Source: Streptomyces albus subsp. albus
Lineage (GTDB): Bacteria > Actinomycetota > Actinomycetes > Streptomycetales > Streptomycetaceae
Direction: 5' to 3'
NCBI RefSeq assembly: GCF_000725885.1
Contig: NZ_JODR01000019.1
Coordinates: 62,001-126,000 of the forward strand
Length of the DNA: 64,000 nucleotides
In this document: in pieces, positions 1-9,711 of the stretch
How positions within the stretch are numbered: position 1 is the stretch's first letter
Layout of the letters: each line of letters opens with the position of its first letter
Made by a program: the position numbers and the translations under genes
Notes under the pieces: model-generated
Databases searched by the model: none
The model's input: only the letters and a program-made list of their open reading frames with translations
Told to the model about the DNA's origin: nothing

Positions 1-2094
1 GCCGCCGATCTGCCGGCCGACCGGTTCCTGGACCGGGAACGCAGTTGGCTCGCCTTCAACGAGCGGGTGCTCGAACTCGCGGAGGACCCGGCCACCCCGT
101 TGCTCGAACGGGCGAACTTCCTGGCGATCTTCGCGGGGAACCTGGACGAGTTCTTCATGGTGCGGGTGGCCGGCCTCAAGCGGCGGATAGCGACCGGCGT
201 GGCCACCCGCAGCGCCTCCGGGCTCCAGCCGCGGGAGGTGCTGGAGGGCATCTGGAACCGTTCGCGGGAGCTGATGGCCCGGCACGCGGCCTGCTACCAG
301 CAGGACGTCGCCCCGGCACTGGCCGAGGAAGGGCTCCACCTGCTGCGCTGGTCCGCGCTGACGGACAAGGAACAGGCCCGGCTCTTCACGCTGTTCAGGC
401 AGCAGATCTACCCGGTGCTCACCCCGCTGGCCGTCGACCCGGCGCACCCCTTCCCCTACATCTCCGGGCTCTCCCTCAACCTCGCGGTGGTGGTGCGCAA
501 CCCGGTGAGCGGCCACAACCACTTCGCACGGGTGAAGGTGCCGCCGCTGCTGCCGCGTTTCCTCGAAGCCTCTCCGTACCGGTACGTCCCGCTGGAGGAC
601 GTGATCGCCGCGCATCTGGAGGAGCTGTTCCCCGGCATGGAGGTGCTGGCGCACCACATGTTCCGGGTGACCAGGAACGAGGACCTGGAGGTCGAGGAGG
701 ACGACGCGGAGAACCTGCTCCAGGCGCTGGAGAAGGAGCTGATGCGGCGCCGGTTCGGTCCCCCGGTGCGGCTGGAGGTCGAGGAGTCCATCGACCCGTA
801 CGTGCTGGACCTGCTGGTGCGGGAGCTGAAGGTGACGGAGGCGGAGGTCTATCCGCTGCCCGGCCCGCTGGACCTGACGGGGCTGTCGGGGATCGCCGCG
901 GCGCTGGAGAGGCCGGAGCTGAAGTACCCCAAGTTCGTGGCCGGCACCCACCGCGACCTGGCGGAGGTCGAATCCGCCTCGGCGCCCGACATCTTCGCTG
1001 CGCTGCGCGAACGCGACGTGCTGCTGCACCACCCCTACGACTCGTTCTCCACCTCCGTGCAGGCGTTCCTGGAACAGGCGGCGGCCGACCCGGACGTGCT
1101 GGCGATCAAACAGACGCTGTACCGCACCTCCGGTGACTCGCCCATCGTGGACGCCCTGATCGACGCGGCCGAGTCCGGCAAACAGGTGCTGGTCCTGGTG
1201 GAGATCAAGGCGCGGTTCGACGAACAGGCCAACATCAAGTGGGCGCGGAAGCTGGAGGAGGCCGGCTGCCACGTCGTCTACGGACTGGTCGGGCTCAAGA
1301 CCCACTGCAAACTGTCGCTGGTGGTGCGGCAGGAGGGCGAGACACTGCGCCGCTACGCACACGTGGGCACCGGCAACTACCACCCGAAGACCGCGCGCCG
1401 GTACGAGGACCTGGGGCTGCTGACGGCGGACCCGCAGGTGGGCGCCGACCTGTCGGACCTCTTCAACCGGCTCTCGGGCTACTCGCGGCGGGAGACCTAC
1501 CGGCGGCTGCTGGTGGCACCCACCTCGCTGCGGGACGGACTCGTCTCCCGCATCCGGCAGGAGATCGCCCACCACCGGGCAGGCCGCCCGGCGTACGTCC
1601 GGATGAAGGTCAACTCGATCGTGGACGAGACGGTGTGCGACGCCCTCTACCGGGCCTCCATGGCGGGCGTTCCCGTGGACGTGTGGGTGCGCGGCATCTG
1701 CGCCCTGCGGCCCGGGGTGCCCGGACTGAGCGACAACATCCGGGTGCGCAGCGTGCTGGGCCGCTTCCTGGAACACTCGCGGGTGTTCTGCTTCGGGGCC
1801 GGCGGCGAGCCGGAGGTGTGGCTGGGCAGCGCCGACATGATGCACCGCAACCTGGACCGGCGCATCGAGGCACTGGTGCGGGTCACCGACCCCACGCACC
1901 GGGCCTCGCTCGACCGGCTGCTGGAGCTGGGCATGTCGGACGGCACCGCCTCCTGGCACCTGGGCCCGGACGGCGAGTGGACGCGGCACGCGTACGTGAC
2001 GGACGGCGAGACCGCCGGACAGCCGCTGCCCAATGTGCAGGAGATGCTCATCGAGGGCCGGCGCCGCAAACGGGGCCCGACGGCGGCGACGTGA
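1..2094 (+). CDS. ppk: Polyphosphate kinase 1 (5' end outside window)
   Basis: Makes polyphosphate reversibly from ATP through a phosphohistidine. The frame is open from base 1, so the true start lies upstream; 697 residues are visible, nearly the whole family length. Seen: the N-terminal [14 protein letters not shown] block, [13 protein letters not shown], the first catalytic His region ([11 protein letters not shown]), the [18 protein letters not shown] block, and the C-terminal EHSRVFCF and [18 protein letters not shown] motifs. The next gene encodes a CHAD protein, a family known to bind polyphosphate, so the two probably work together. Only about 105 bp separate them. Confidence 0.97.
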   Translation, partial: AADLPADRFLDRERSWLAFNERVLELAEDPATPLLERANFLAIFAGNLDEFFMVRVAGLKRRIATGVATRSASGLQPREVLEGIWNRSRELMARHAACYQQDVAPALAEEGLHLLRWSALTDKEQARLFTLFRQQIYPVLTPLAVDPAHPFPYISGLSLNLAVVVRNPVSGHNHFARVKVPPLLPRFLEASPYRYVPLEDVIAAHLEELFPGMEVLAHHMFRVTRNEDLEVEEDDAENLLQALEKELMRRRFGPPVRLEVEESIDPYVLDLLVRELKVTEAEVYPLPGPLDLTGLSGIAAALERPELKYPKFVAGTHRDLAEVESASAPDIFAALRERDVLLHHPYDSFSTSVQAFLEQAAADPDVLAIKQTLYRTSGDSPIVDALIDAAESGKQVLVLVEIKARFDEQANIKWARKLEEAGCHVVYGLVGLKTHCKLSLVVRQEGETLRRYAHVGTGNYHPKTARRYEDLGLLTADPQVGADLSDLFNRLSGYSRRETYRRLLVAPTSLRDGLVSRIRQEIAHHRAGRPAYVRMKVNSIVDETVCDALYRASMAGVPVDVWVRGICALRPGVPGLSDNIRVRSVLGRFLEHSRVFCFGAGGEPEVWLGSADMMHRNLDRRIEALVRVTDPTHRASLDRLLELGMSDGTASWHLGPDGEWTRHAYVTDGETAGQPLPNVQEMLIEGRRRKRGPTAAT

Positions 2095-2199
2095 GGTGTG
2101 GAAGGCACGCGCCGGGCAGTGCCGGGCCCGGGAAGCCGGGCCTGCTCGGCGGCGCGGGCGAGGCGGGGACAGCGCGGGCAGTGCGCGGAAGGGGACGTG

Positions 2200-3315
2200 A
2201 TGGCCGGACAGAGCCGGGACGTGGTCGTGGAGCCCGGCCCCGGGACGGATACGGCGACGGGAAGCGCGGCCGAGGTGCTGAGCGGTTATCTGCACCAGCG
2301 GGCGGCGGAGTTCCTGCGCGGACTGCGCGCCCACGCGCAGGGCGCGGGCACCGGCGGGCAGGACGGTACGGGCCGGGGCGGGACGGCGGCGTCCGTGGAC
2401 GTCCTGCGGGCCGCCGCACGCCGCATGAACGGCGCCCTGTTCACCTACCGGCCGCTGCTCGACGCGCGCTGGGCCGACGAACTGCGCACCGAACTGAGCT
2501 GGCTCGCCGGCACGCTGGCCCGTGAGTACGCGTACGCGGCGCGGCTGGAGCGGCTGCTGTCCGCCCTGCACCGGCTGGCCAGCGGCGGAACCTCCGGCCC
2601 CGAGGCGCCCGGCCGCCCGGCCGCACACCCGGCGGCTCCGACCGGTGCCGTCGCCTCCCGGGCCGCCTCCGGACCGCGCGAGCGGGGCGGCCTCCCCGCG
2701 GGTGCCGCCCGGGCCGGTGCGCTGCTGGACCGGCAACTGACGCTGGCGCGGACCCGGGCCCACTCGGCGGCGCTGCGCGCCCTGGGCTCGGCCCGGTTCC
2801 ACGCCGTGGCCGACGCGGTGGCGGTGCTGGCCTCGGAGGCGCCGCTGCGCCCCGCGGAGGCCGACGGGCCGGCGTCCGCGGTCCTCGGCCCGCTGGCCGA
2901 ACGGACGGGCCGACAACTGGTGGAGGCCGTCGCCGCGCTGCCGCTGTCGCGGGCGGGCGCGCCGTACAACGCGGACGGGCTGTCCCGTTCGCTGGCCACC
3001 GAGGTGCGGCAGGACGCCGCCTGGGACCAGGTTCGGGTCCTGCTGCGGCTGCACCGGTACGCGCAGGAGGTACTGGGCCCGCTCGCCGAGCCCGACCCGC
3101 GGCTGCGCCCGGCGGGCGACGCGCTGGAGCGGCACCGGGCGGCGGCGGCAGCGGCGGCAGCCGCGGCCTCGGCGGCGGCCACCCCGCGTATCGCCCCGGC
3201 CACCGCCTACGCCCTCGGCGTCCTCCACGCCGACCAGCGGCACGAGGTGGAGGCCGCCCGGTTCGCCTTCGGCCGCCACTGGACGAGCACCCCGCAGGGC
3301 GCCACCGGCTGCTGA
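2200..3315 (+). CDS. CHAD domain-containing protein
   Basis: A 371-residue CHAD (conserved histidine alpha-helical) protein; the family binds inorganic polyphosphate on a basic helical surface. The helical repeat pattern with Arg pairs ([18 protein letters not shown]) is visible near residues 70-90, then an Ala/Arg-rich helical second half ending in a polyalanine run near residues 315-330. I start at ATG 2200 because GGAAGGGG lies just upstream; an in-frame GTG at 2098 has no such site. The position straight after ppk on the same strand supports a polyphosphate role. The usual His of the first helix appears replaced (VDVLR where many CHAD proteins have VHxxR), so binding may be altered. Confidence 0.85.
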   Translation: MAGQSRDVVVEPGPGTDTATGSAAEVLSGYLHQRAAEFLRGLRAHAQGAGTGGQDGTGRGGTAASVDVLRAAARRMNGALFTYRPLLDARWADELRTELSWLAGTLAREYAYAARLERLLSALHRLASGGTSGPEAPGRPAAHPAAPTGAVASRAASGPRERGGLPAGAARAGALLDRQLTLARTRAHSAALRALGSARFHAVADAVAVLASEAPLRPAEADGPASAVLGPLAERTGRQLVEAVAALPLSRAGAPYNADGLSRSLATEVRQDAAWDQVRVLLRLHRYAQEVLGPLAEPDPRLRPAGDALERHRAAAAAAAAAASAAATPRIAPATAYALGVLHADQRHEVEAARFAFGRHWTSTPQGATGC

Positions 3316-3442
3316 TCAGCCGGCCCGCAACTCCTCCACCCTCGTCGCGGGCCGCAGCAGCACCAGAGCGGCACCGGCCGCGGCCGACGTCCCACATGGC
3401 GGGGACAGGGGAACGGGGACGCCCGCGGAGAACAGGCCCCGT

Positions 3443-4288
3443 TCAGGCGCGGGTGGCTGTCGGGCCGGTGTGGGGGGCGAGGGCCGGCCAGGGGACGGTG
3501 ACCTCGCCCTGGCGCCAGCGGCGGGGGCCGTCGGCGAGCGGCCAGTCGGCGGCCAGCGATCGTACGGTGCGGATCCAGCGCTGGCGGGCGCTGAGCGCGC
3601 CGTAGGGCGCGGCCGTGGCCCAGGCGCGGTCGAAGTCGCGCAGGAACGCGTGCACCGGCTCACCCGGCACATTGCGGTGGATGAGCGCCTTCGGCAGCCG
3701 TTCGGCCAGGTCGGACGGGGTGGCCAGTGCGGAGAGCCGGGCGGCGAAGGTGACGGTGCGGGGGCCTTCGGGGCCGAGCGCCACCCACACGTGGCGGCGG
3801 CCGATCTCGTCGCAGGTGCCCTCCACCAGCAGCCCGTCCGGTGCCAGTGCGGAGCGCAGCCGCTCCCAGACGGGGAGGACCTCCGCCTCCGGGTACTGGC
3901 GCAGCACGTTCGCGGCCCGGATCAGGAGGAGGCCCCGCGGCCCGCCACCGGACGCGCCCGGTACGGGCACCTCGAAGCCGCCCCGTACGAAGGACAGGCC
4001 CTCGCGGGCGTACGGCTGTGCCGCGGCCACCCGCTCCGGGTCGATCTCCACGCCGAGGACACGGACGTCGCCGCGTACCTTCCGCAGCCGCTGGAGCAGC
4101 TCGACGGCCGTCCACGGTGCGGCGCCGTACCCCAGGTCGACGGCGACCGGGCGGGGCAGGGCGCGGCGCAGCGCGGGGCCGTGCGCGGCGGCGATCCAGC
4201 GGTCCATCCGCCGCAGCCGGTTCGGGTTCGTCGTACCCCGGGTGACCGTGCCGACGGGGCGGGACGGTACGGGGCGGGGCGGGGGCAC
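3443..4288 (-). CDS. Class I SAM-dependent methyltransferase-like protein
   Basis: A 281-residue protein. The glycine-rich SAM loop reads [17 protein letters not shown], followed by an acidic residue at the end of strand 2 ([11 protein letters not shown]), as in Rossmann-fold methyltransferases. The substrate cannot be told. It is divergent from mshA, with about 200 bp between the starts, so the promoters share that interval. The start is the ATG at 4288; an internal Met ([12 protein letters not shown], about residue 28) is an alternative. No signal peptide or membrane segment is visible. Confidence 0.8.
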   Translation of the reverse strand: MPPPRPVPSRPVGTVTRGTTNPNRLRRMDRWIAAAHGPALRRALPRPVAVDLGYGAAPWTAVELLQRLRKVRGDVRVLGVEIDPERVAAAQPYAREGLSFVRGGFEVPVPGASGGGPRGLLLIRAANVLRQYPEAEVLPVWERLRSALAPDGLLVEGTCDEIGRRHVWVALGPEGPRTVTFAARLSALATPSDLAERLPKALIHRNVPGEPVHAFLRDFDRAWATAAPYGALSARQRWIRTVRSLAADWPLADGPRRWRQGEVTVPWPALAPHTGPTATRA

Positions 4289-4365
4289 GTCACGAGGATA
4301 CGAGGCGGAGCCGGACGGCCCGCCCGGCGGCTGTTCCTCCCCGCATTGTCACGATTGGGCAAAGT

Positions 4366-4395
4366 GGGAAGAGGAGGCAACCTTTCCGGTGTTTC
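4366..4395 (+). promoter_or_regulatory. Candidate sigma-R type promoter of mshA
   Basis: GGGAAG at 4366-4371 is followed after 19 bases by GTTTC at 4391, close to the sigma-R pattern GGGAAT-N18/19-GTT. It lies about 95 bp upstream of the mshA start. From memory, mycothiol genes including mshA are induced through sigma-R/RsrA in S. coelicolor. The promoter call is inference from two short boxes. Confidence 0.45.
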
Positions 4396-4486
4396 CCGTC
4401 GAGGGCCCGCGATACCCGCGCTCCTCCGCACCCGAGAACCGTGCAGCTCCGCCCGTACCGCCCGACCCTCAGGAGGCATCGCCACC

Positions 4487-5869
4487 GTGAGCCAGTACGT
4501 GTCCCTGCTCGGCCAGCGGCGCGGCGGACGGTCCGCGGCCGGGCACCCGGTGCGCACCCACCAGCCCAGGACCCCGCTGCTGCGCCTGCCCGGCACCCGC
4601 AAGGTCCGCCGCGTGGCCATGCTCAGCGTCCACACCTCGCCGCTGCACCAGCCGGGCACGGGGGACGCGGGCGGCATGAACGTCTACATCGTCGAGCTGG
4701 CCCGGCAGCTGGCGGCGCAGGGCACCGAGGTGGAGATCTTCACCCGTGCCACCACCGGCGCCCTCGACCCCACCGTCGAGCTGGCGCCCGGTGTGCTGGT
4801 CCGGCACATCGACGCCGGGCCCTACGAGGGGCTGTCCAAGGAGGAGCTGCCCGCCCAGCTGTGCGCCTTCACCCACGGTGTGATGCAGGTGTGGGCCGGC
4901 CACCGGCCCGGCTACTACGACCTGGTGCACTCCCACTACTGGCTCTCGGGGCACGTCGGCTGGCTGGCCGCGCAGCGCTGGGGCGTCCCGCTGGTGCACG
5001 CCATGCACACCATGGCCAAGGTCAAGAACGCGGCGCTGGCCGCGGGCGACACCCCCGAGCCGGCCGCCCGCGTCATCGGCGAGACACAGATCGTGCGGGC
5101 CGCGGACCGCCTCATCGCCAACACCGTCGAGGAGGCGGGCGAACTGGCCCACCACTACGACGCCCCCGCCGAACGCACCGCCGTCGTCCACCCCGGCGTC
5201 AACCTCGACCGCTTCCGCCCCGCGGACGGCCGCGCCGCCGCCCGTGACCGGCTCGGGCTGCCGCAGGACGCGGTCATCCCGCTGTTCGCCGGCCGCATAC
5301 AGCCGCTGAAGGCCCCGGACGTGCTGCTGCGCGCCGCCGCGCACCTCGTGGACGAGGACCCCTCGCTGCGGGGCCGCCTGGTGGTCCCCGTCGTCGGCGG
5401 GCCCAGCGGCAGCGGCCTGGCCAAACCGGAGGGCCTGCAGAAACTGGCCGCCCGGCTCGGCATCGCCGATCTGGTGCTCTTCCGCCCGCCGGTCGGCCAG
5501 GAACAGCTAGCCGACTGGTACCGGGCCGCGTCCGTGCTGGTGATGCCCTCGCACAGCGAGTCCTTCGGGCTGGTCGCCGCCGAGGCGCAGGCGTGCGGCA
5601 CCCCGGTGGTGGCCGCCTCGGTGGGCGGGCTGCCCATCGTCGTGCGGGACGGCACCACCGGCTATCTCGTCGCCGGGCACGACCCCGCCGACTACGCCCG
5701 TGCCCTGCGCCGCTTCGTGGACGACCCCGGGCTGGCCGGGCGGCTCGGCGCGGCGGCGGCCCGGCACGCGCAGGGCTTCGGCTGGGGCGCGGCGGCGGAG
5801 GCCACCGCCGACGTGTACGCCGCCGCGGTGCAGGAGCGGCGCCGTCGCCTACGATCACCGCATGCGTGA
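4487..5869 (+). CDS. mshA: D-inositol-3-phosphate glycosyltransferase (mycothiol synthesis)
   Basis: Transfers GlcNAc from UDP-GlcNAc to 1D-myo-inositol 3-phosphate, the first step of mycothiol synthesis. 460 residues, GT-B fold, family GT4. Seen: N-terminal [13 protein letters not shown] and [28 protein letters not shown], and the C-terminal donor-binding block [22 protein letters not shown] with the E-x7-E pair. I chose GTG 4487 because AGGAGG sits at 4471-4476; the open frame continues far upstream without coding character. The stop overlaps the start of the next gene by 8 bp, so the two are translationally coupled. Confidence 0.95.
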   Translation: MSQYVSLLGQRRGGRSAAGHPVRTHQPRTPLLRLPGTRKVRRVAMLSVHTSPLHQPGTGDAGGMNVYIVELARQLAAQGTEVEIFTRATTGALDPTVELAPGVLVRHIDAGPYEGLSKEELPAQLCAFTHGVMQVWAGHRPGYYDLVHSHYWLSGHVGWLAAQRWGVPLVHAMHTMAKVKNAALAAGDTPEPAARVIGETQIVRAADRLIANTVEEAGELAHHYDAPAERTAVVHPGVNLDRFRPADGRAAARDRLGLPQDAVIPLFAGRIQPLKAPDVLLRAAAHLVDEDPSLRGRLVVPVVGGPSGSGLAKPEGLQKLAARLGIADLVLFRPPVGQEQLADWYRAASVLVMPSHSESFGLVAAEAQACGTPVVAASVGGLPIVVRDGTTGYLVAGHDPADYARALRRFVDDPGLAGRLGAAAARHAQGFGWGAAAEATADVYAAAVQERRRRLRSPHA

Positions 5870-6377
5870 CGCCGAAACCGCCGCCGCGGCGCGGGCCGCG
5901 ATCGAGGAGACGCTCAGCGACGCCGGGCTGGAGTGGGAGAGCCCGTCCGAGGGCACCTACGTCGTCACCCTGCCCGGCACCCGCAAGCTGAAGACGACCT
6001 GCTCGCTGGTCGTGGGCGCCCACTCGCTGTCCGTCAACGCGTTCGTGGTGCGCAACCCCGACGAGAACCACGCGGCCGTCCACCGCTGGCTGCTGGAGCG
6101 CAACACCAAGCTGTACGGCGTCGCCTACGCCGTCGACCAGCACGGCGACATCTACCTGGCGGGCCGCCTCCCGCTGGCCGCCGTCACCCCGCAGGAGGTC
6201 GACCGGCTGCTGGGCAGCGTCCTGGAGAACGCCGACGGTTCCTTCAACACCCTGCTGGAGATGGGTTTCGCCTCGGCCATCCGCAAGGAGTACGCGTGGC
6301 GCACCTCCCGCGGCGAGTCCACCCGCAACCTGGACGCCTTCCGCCACCTGACGGAGGGCCGCCCGTCCGGCGACTGA
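5862..6377 (+). CDS. YbjN domain-containing protein
   Basis: A 171-residue protein of the YbjN / type III secretion chaperone-like fold. Visible are the beta-strand stretch [20 protein letters not shown], the [19 protein letters not shown] helix and [22 protein letters not shown]. It has no membrane segment and no known enzymatic residues. It overlaps the 3' end of mshA by 8 bp, so expression is tied to mycothiol synthesis; YbjN proteins are linked to stress responses, but its role here is unknown. Confidence 0.85.
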   Translation: MRDAETAAAARAAIEETLSDAGLEWESPSEGTYVVTLPGTRKLKTTCSLVVGAHSLSVNAFVVRNPDENHAAVHRWLLERNTKLYGVAYAVDQHGDIYLAGRLPLAAVTPQEVDRLLGSVLENADGSFNTLLEMGFASAIRKEYAWRTSRGESTRNLDAFRHLTEGRPSGD

Positions 6378-6569
6378 CACGCATCCCGCGCTCTGCTCCT
6401 CAAGAGCCTGCGGCGCCGGGCCCGTTGAAAGAAATCCGACACGGGCGATGAGTTTTCCGACGCCCGGTGGTCGGATCTCATGACCGGTGCGCCGCACCCC
6501 GCGTGGCGGTGGCGGACCGCACCGGCCGCACCCGGCGAGAACCGGCACCAAGCCACCGAGGAGTTCCCG

Positions 6570-7142
6570 ATGCGCACTCTGATCAGCACCGCCTTCATAT
6601 CGCTCGACGGCGTCGTCGAGGGCCCGGCCGGAGAGCCCGCCTACCGCAACTCCGACTGGACGATGAAAGACGTCGAATTCCTGCTGGAGGCGTACGAGAT
6701 CAAGGGCCGCGAGCAGGAGGAAGCCACCGCGATGCTGCTGGGCCGGGACAGCTACGTGGGATTCGCCCAGGTGTGGCCCGCGATGGACGAGTTCGCCGGC
6801 TACAACGCGATGCCGAAGTACGTCGTCTCCACCACCCTCACCGAGGACGACCTGGTGACGAACTGGGGCGAGACGACGATCCTGCGCTCCCTCGACGAGG
6901 TCGCCGCGCTGAAGAGAACCGAGGGCGGGCCGGTCATCATCCACGGCAGCGCCTCCCTGAACCGCTCCCTCTCGGACGCCGGCCTCATCGACCGCTACCA
7001 CCTGCTGGTCTTCCCGCTCCTGCTCGGCGCGGGCAAGCGGCTGTTCAGCAGCACGGACAAGGACACCCAGAAGCTGAAGCTGGTGGAGCACGCGGTCTAC
7101 GCCAACGGCATCCAGAAGAACGTCTTCGACGTCGTCCACTGA
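6570..7142 (+). CDS. Dihydrofolate reductase family protein (RibD C-terminal-like)
   Basis: A 190-residue DHFR-fold protein of the RibD C-terminal class, often annotated as deaminase/reductase. Typical blocks: ISTAFISLDGVVEGP at the N-terminus, MLLGRDSYVGFAQVWP, PKYVVSTTLTED, GGPVIIHGSASLNRSL and DRYHLLVFPLLLGAGKRLF. The fold binds NADPH; the substrate is unknown. I start at ATG 6570 after GAGGAG; an in-frame ATG at 6480 gives 30 low-complexity residues with no supporting ribosome site. A transcription terminator follows at 7164-7210. Confidence 0.88.
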   Translation: MRTLISTAFISLDGVVEGPAGEPAYRNSDWTMKDVEFLLEAYEIKGREQEEATAMLLGRDSYVGFAQVWPAMDEFAGYNAMPKYVVSTTLTEDDLVTNWGETTILRSLDEVAALKRTEGGPVIIHGSASLNRSLSDAGLIDRYHLLVFPLLLGAGKRLFSSTDKDTQKLKLVEHAVYANGIQKNVFDVVH

Positions 7143-7163
7143 GCGGCGCCCGCCGCGCGGGGT

Positions 7164-7210
7164 CCCGCCCGGCTCCTCCGCCCTGTTTCGGGGAGGGCGG
7201 ACCGGGCGGG
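7164..7210. terminator. Compound hairpin terminator
   Basis: Two nested perfect stems, CCCGCCCGG/CCGGGCGGG (outer, 9 bp) and TCCGCCCT/AGGGCGGA (inner, 8 bp), with a four-base bulge. It lies between two convergent genes and could serve both. The 7143-7452 gap holds nothing else I can support. Confidence 0.7.
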
Positions 7211-7452
7211 CCGGCGGGACCAGGGACCACGGAGCAGGGACCACAGACCAGGGGTGCCGCGAGCGGGCCGGGACGGAAGCGCGGGGCATCCCGTGAGCGG
7301 TCCCGGGACGTGCGGGACGGGACCACGCAGGGCGTTCCGTGATCCGGCCGGGGCGGGGCCACAGGGGTGTTCCGCGAGCCGGCCGGGCCGGAACGACCGG
7401 GGCGCCGACGGTCGTCGGGACCGTCGGCGCCGCGGCGCGTACGTACCGGGCC

Positions 7453-7719
7453 TCAGCTCGGCCAGGTACCGGTGAGCCGGTGCACGGTGGTGGCACCGGT
7501 ACGGTCCACGGCCGCCTTGACGACGGCGAACAGCGCCCCCTGCAACGTGGCCGCCAACAGGACCTCCTGCCAGCCCCGTTCGGGGTCGGTGGCACCCGGC
7601 GCCTCCTCGTCGTGACCGGTGGCCTTCCAGATCTGCTTGAAGGCCGCCCCGGCCAGCATGCCGCTGGCGGCGCCCAGCAGCATGCCCACCGGCTTGTAGG
7701 CGAGCTTGACCGTGTTCAT
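7453..7719 (-). CDS. DUF4235 family membrane protein
   Basis: An 88-residue protein with two hydrophobic helices (LAYKPVGMLLGAASGMLAG and the AATLQGALFAVVKAA region) and KQIWKATGH between them, the DUF4235 pattern. Function is unknown. It is the last gene of a three-gene minus-strand operon; its ATG shares one base with the stop of the DUF3618 gene (TGATG), so they are coupled. Such small membrane proteins are common in actinobacterial envelope or stress loci. Confidence 0.85.
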   Translation of the reverse strand: MNTVKLAYKPVGMLLGAASGMLAGAAFKQIWKATGHDEEAPGATDPERGWQEVLLAATLQGALFAVVKAAVDRTGATTVHRLTGTWPS

Positions 7720-8093
7720 CAGTGCCTCCTCCGGCGCCGGGCGAGGAGGATCAGCGCGAGCACGGCAGCCCCCGCGGCGACGGGCACCGCCGGATTGCCG
7801 CGCGTCGTCTCCGCCGCGTGCTTGGCCTTGGCCTGCGCCTGCTCGGGCGTCCGCTCCTGCACCTTCTCGCTCACGGTGTGGGCGGACCCGGACACCTGCT
7901 CCTTGGCGGCGGCGGCCTTGGCCCGCGCCTCCTTCTTGAGCCGGGTGGCCTTGTTCCGGGCCTGCGTCTTGACGTCGGCCCGCGCCGCCAGCGCCTCGAC
8001 CGTCTCGCCGAGTTCCCGGCGTGTCTCCTCCACCTGGGCCCGCAACTCCTCCGGGCCCGGCGTGGAAGTGTGGCTCTTGGCATGGTCCGTCAT
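7719..8093 (-). CDS. DUF3618 domain-containing protein
   Basis: A 124-residue protein. The N-terminal DUF3618 motif is PEELRAQVEETRRELGETVEAL (residues about 13-34), then a charged Lys/Ala coiled region and one C-terminal membrane helix ending in Arg/His (VPVAAGAAVLALILLARRR). I use ATG 8093 because it overlaps the stop of the upstream holin gene (ATGA); the frame runs open further but lacks coding character. Function is unknown; it probably tethers a charged stalk to the inner membrane together with its operon partners. Confidence 0.87.
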   Translation of the reverse strand: MTDHAKSHTSTPGPEELRAQVEETRRELGETVEALAARADVKTQARNKATRLKKEARAKAAAAKEQVSGSAHTVSEKVQERTPEQAQAKAKHAAETTRGNPAVPVAAGAAVLALILLARRRRRH

Positions 8094-8569
8094 CGGTGAG
8101 CCCTCTCCTTCACCTCGGCCACGTCGGCCTTCACGCTCTCGACCGTGCGTTGTGGCGCCGCAGGTGTGGCCTTGCTGATCTCCTTCTTGCCGACGACGGC
8201 GAGCAGGCCCGCCACCACGGCCAGCAGGCCGGTCACCACCAGGGCGGCCAGCCACAGCGGCAGCACCAGGTCGAGCACCACGATGGCCGTGGCCGCGAGC
8301 GCCTGGAGGGCGACGAAGCCGAACACTCCGGCGCCGCCGAACATGCCGCCGCCGAGGCCGAACCGCTTGCCCTTCTGCTGCATCTCGGCCTGCGCCAGGC
8401 GCAGTTCCTGCCGCACGAGCTGGGTGATCTGCCCCGATGCCTGCTGCACCAGGTGGCCCACCGATTCGTCGGAGGGCCGGTGCCGGTGGTGCGGGGCGCC
8501 GTCCGGGGAGACGGCGTCGGGGCGGGGTGCGGCGTCCTTGCGGGGCGGTGCCTCATGGGTCGTGGTCAT
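8090..8569 (-). CDS. Phage holin family (Holin-X / YqjE-like) membrane protein
   Basis: A 159-residue protein. After a polar N-terminus it shows SVGHLVQQASGQITQLVRQELRLAQAEM, the signature of the actinobacterial Holin-X family, then two adjacent membrane helices (FGFVALQALAATAIVVLDL and LAALVVTGLLAVVAGLLAV). Despite the name there is no phage context; such proteins are chromosomal and of unknown function. First gene of the operon. The second ATG (8569) fits the AAAGG site better than the ATG at 8578. Confidence 0.85.
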   Translation of the reverse strand: MTTTHEAPPRKDAAPRPDAVSPDGAPHHRHRPSDESVGHLVQQASGQITQLVRQELRLAQAEMQQKGKRFGLGGGMFGGAGVFGFVALQALAATAIVVLDLVLPLWLAALVVTGLLAVVAGLLAVVGKKEISKATPAAPQRTVESVKADVAEVKERAHR

Positions 8570-8944
8570 GATGCACATCTGCCTTTCGCTGCTCAGCCGG
8601 TGCGAGCGGGGCGGCCCTGTGCCGGGCCGCCGGTGACCGCACGGGCAGGGCTGGGGGCTCGCCCTTGCCGGCTCTGTTCGCGTTGTCCGTACAGGAGCCC
8701 TGGATGTTCCGGTTGTCCTTGATGTCGGTCACCGCCCCCCCCGGCGTACCCGACCCTCGGCCACCTATGCGACTCCCCGCCCCGACTACCCCCTGTCACC
8801 CCGCCGCCGCCGCTGTGACCTGCGCACACGCCCGCTTCTGGGACGGGACTGCCACGCGTGGGACCTCACGCGATCGCGGCGTGCCACTTGTCGCGGGCCG
8901 GGGGCATCAGGCTTGATGGCAGCCGGCCGGGGAGGAGGAGGCGC
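8570..8944. other. Intergenic stretch, nothing supported
   Basis: About 375 bases between two divergent genes. It must hold their promoters, but I see no convincing -10/-35 pair, repeat or small gene. The last bases contain a strong purine tract (GGAGGAGGAGG), the ribosome site of the next gene. Confidence 0.5.
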
Positions 8945-9421
8945 ATGCGGGTGGGGATCACGGGGCACCGGGGGTTGCCCGGGCCGACGGAACGGCTCGT
9001 GCGGGCTGCGCTGGAAGAGCGCGTCCGCCAGTACCCGAGTACGGAACTGACCGGCGTCTCGTGTCTGGCCGACGGCCCCGACGCGTGGTTCGCGGAGGCC
9101 GTGCTCGATCACGGTGGCCGGCTGGAGGTGGTGATCCCGGCCGAGCGCTACCGCGAGGGGCTGCCTGTCGGCCACCACGAGACGTACGACCGGTTGCGGA
9201 ACAGTGCGACCGACGTGCACGTGACGGGTCTCGTCGAGTCCACCGAGCAGGCGCACATGGCGGGGAGTGAAATCCTCGTCGGCCTCTCGGACCACCTGCT
9301 CGCGGTGTGGGACGGCCGGCCCGCCCGCGGCTACGGCGGCACAGCGGACGTGGTCGCCCACGCGGAGCGGGTCGGCGTACCGGTGACGCTCATCTGGCCG
9401 GCCGGAGCCACCAGGGACTGA
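8945..9421 (+). CDS. SLOG-like Rossmann-fold protein
   Basis: A 158-residue protein beginning with VGITGHRGLPGPTE, the glycine-rich first turn of the SLOG (Smf/DprA-LOG) superfamily. Further blocks are GVSCLADGPDAWFAEAVLDHGG and LEVVIPAERY, and the acidic DHLLAVWDGRPARGYGGTADVV, which matches the DGxPAxGxGGT nucleotide-binding loop of that superfamily. SLOG proteins bind nucleotides and often act as sensors in conflict systems, but no toxin or effector gene adjoins this one. The start is ATG 8945 right after GGAGGAGGAGG; translation upstream is not plausible. Confidence 0.65.
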   Translation: MRVGITGHRGLPGPTERLVRAALEERVRQYPSTELTGVSCLADGPDAWFAEAVLDHGGRLEVVIPAERYREGLPVGHHETYDRLRNSATDVHVTGLVESTEQAHMAGSEILVGLSDHLLAVWDGRPARGYGGTADVVAHAERVGVPVTLIWPAGATRD

Positions 9422-9561
9422 GGGGCAGTTACCCGGAGCCCGATGTCTTCATGAGAGCGCGGAACGCCACTTGCATAGGGGCGAGGCTGGGGAGTCGTCG
9501 AGGAGTGCCATTTCTCGGCCGTCCTGCACCGCGGCACGTTGACGGGCCCGTTCGTCCGTCT

Positions 9562-9648
9562 ACGGTTCCCGTATTGGACGACGGCCCGGCCCTAGCGTTC
9601 CGCGCGACCAGCTGGGCGGCATTCATCTCCGGCCTCCCCGACGCCTGA
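9562..9648 (+). pseudogene. C-terminal remnant of a DUF397 protein
   Basis: Translation gives a DUF397-like C-terminus (DDGPALAFRATSWAAFISGL followed by PDA and a stop), but no matching WRKSSYS / CVEVA half precedes it in any frame. It looks like the tail of a lost DUF397 gene, consistent with the intact DUF397 genes 3-4 kb further on. The rest of the 9422-9711 gap has no supportable gene. Confidence 0.45.
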
Positions 9649-9711
9649 CGGTGCCGCCGACGGCGAAGCCGCCCCGGCCCCGGTGGTGCCGGAGCGGGGG
9701 CGGCGCCAGGA

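Noticed and set aside
1239..2525. 428-residue plus-strand frame overlapping ppk and the CHAD gene
   Set aside because: Arg/Ala/Gly-rich out-of-frame translation across two real genes.
8090..8569. Prophage evidence from the holin-family gene
   Set aside because: No lysin, capsid, integrase or other phage gene nearby; Holin-X/YqjE-like proteins are ordinary chromosomal genes in actinobacteria.
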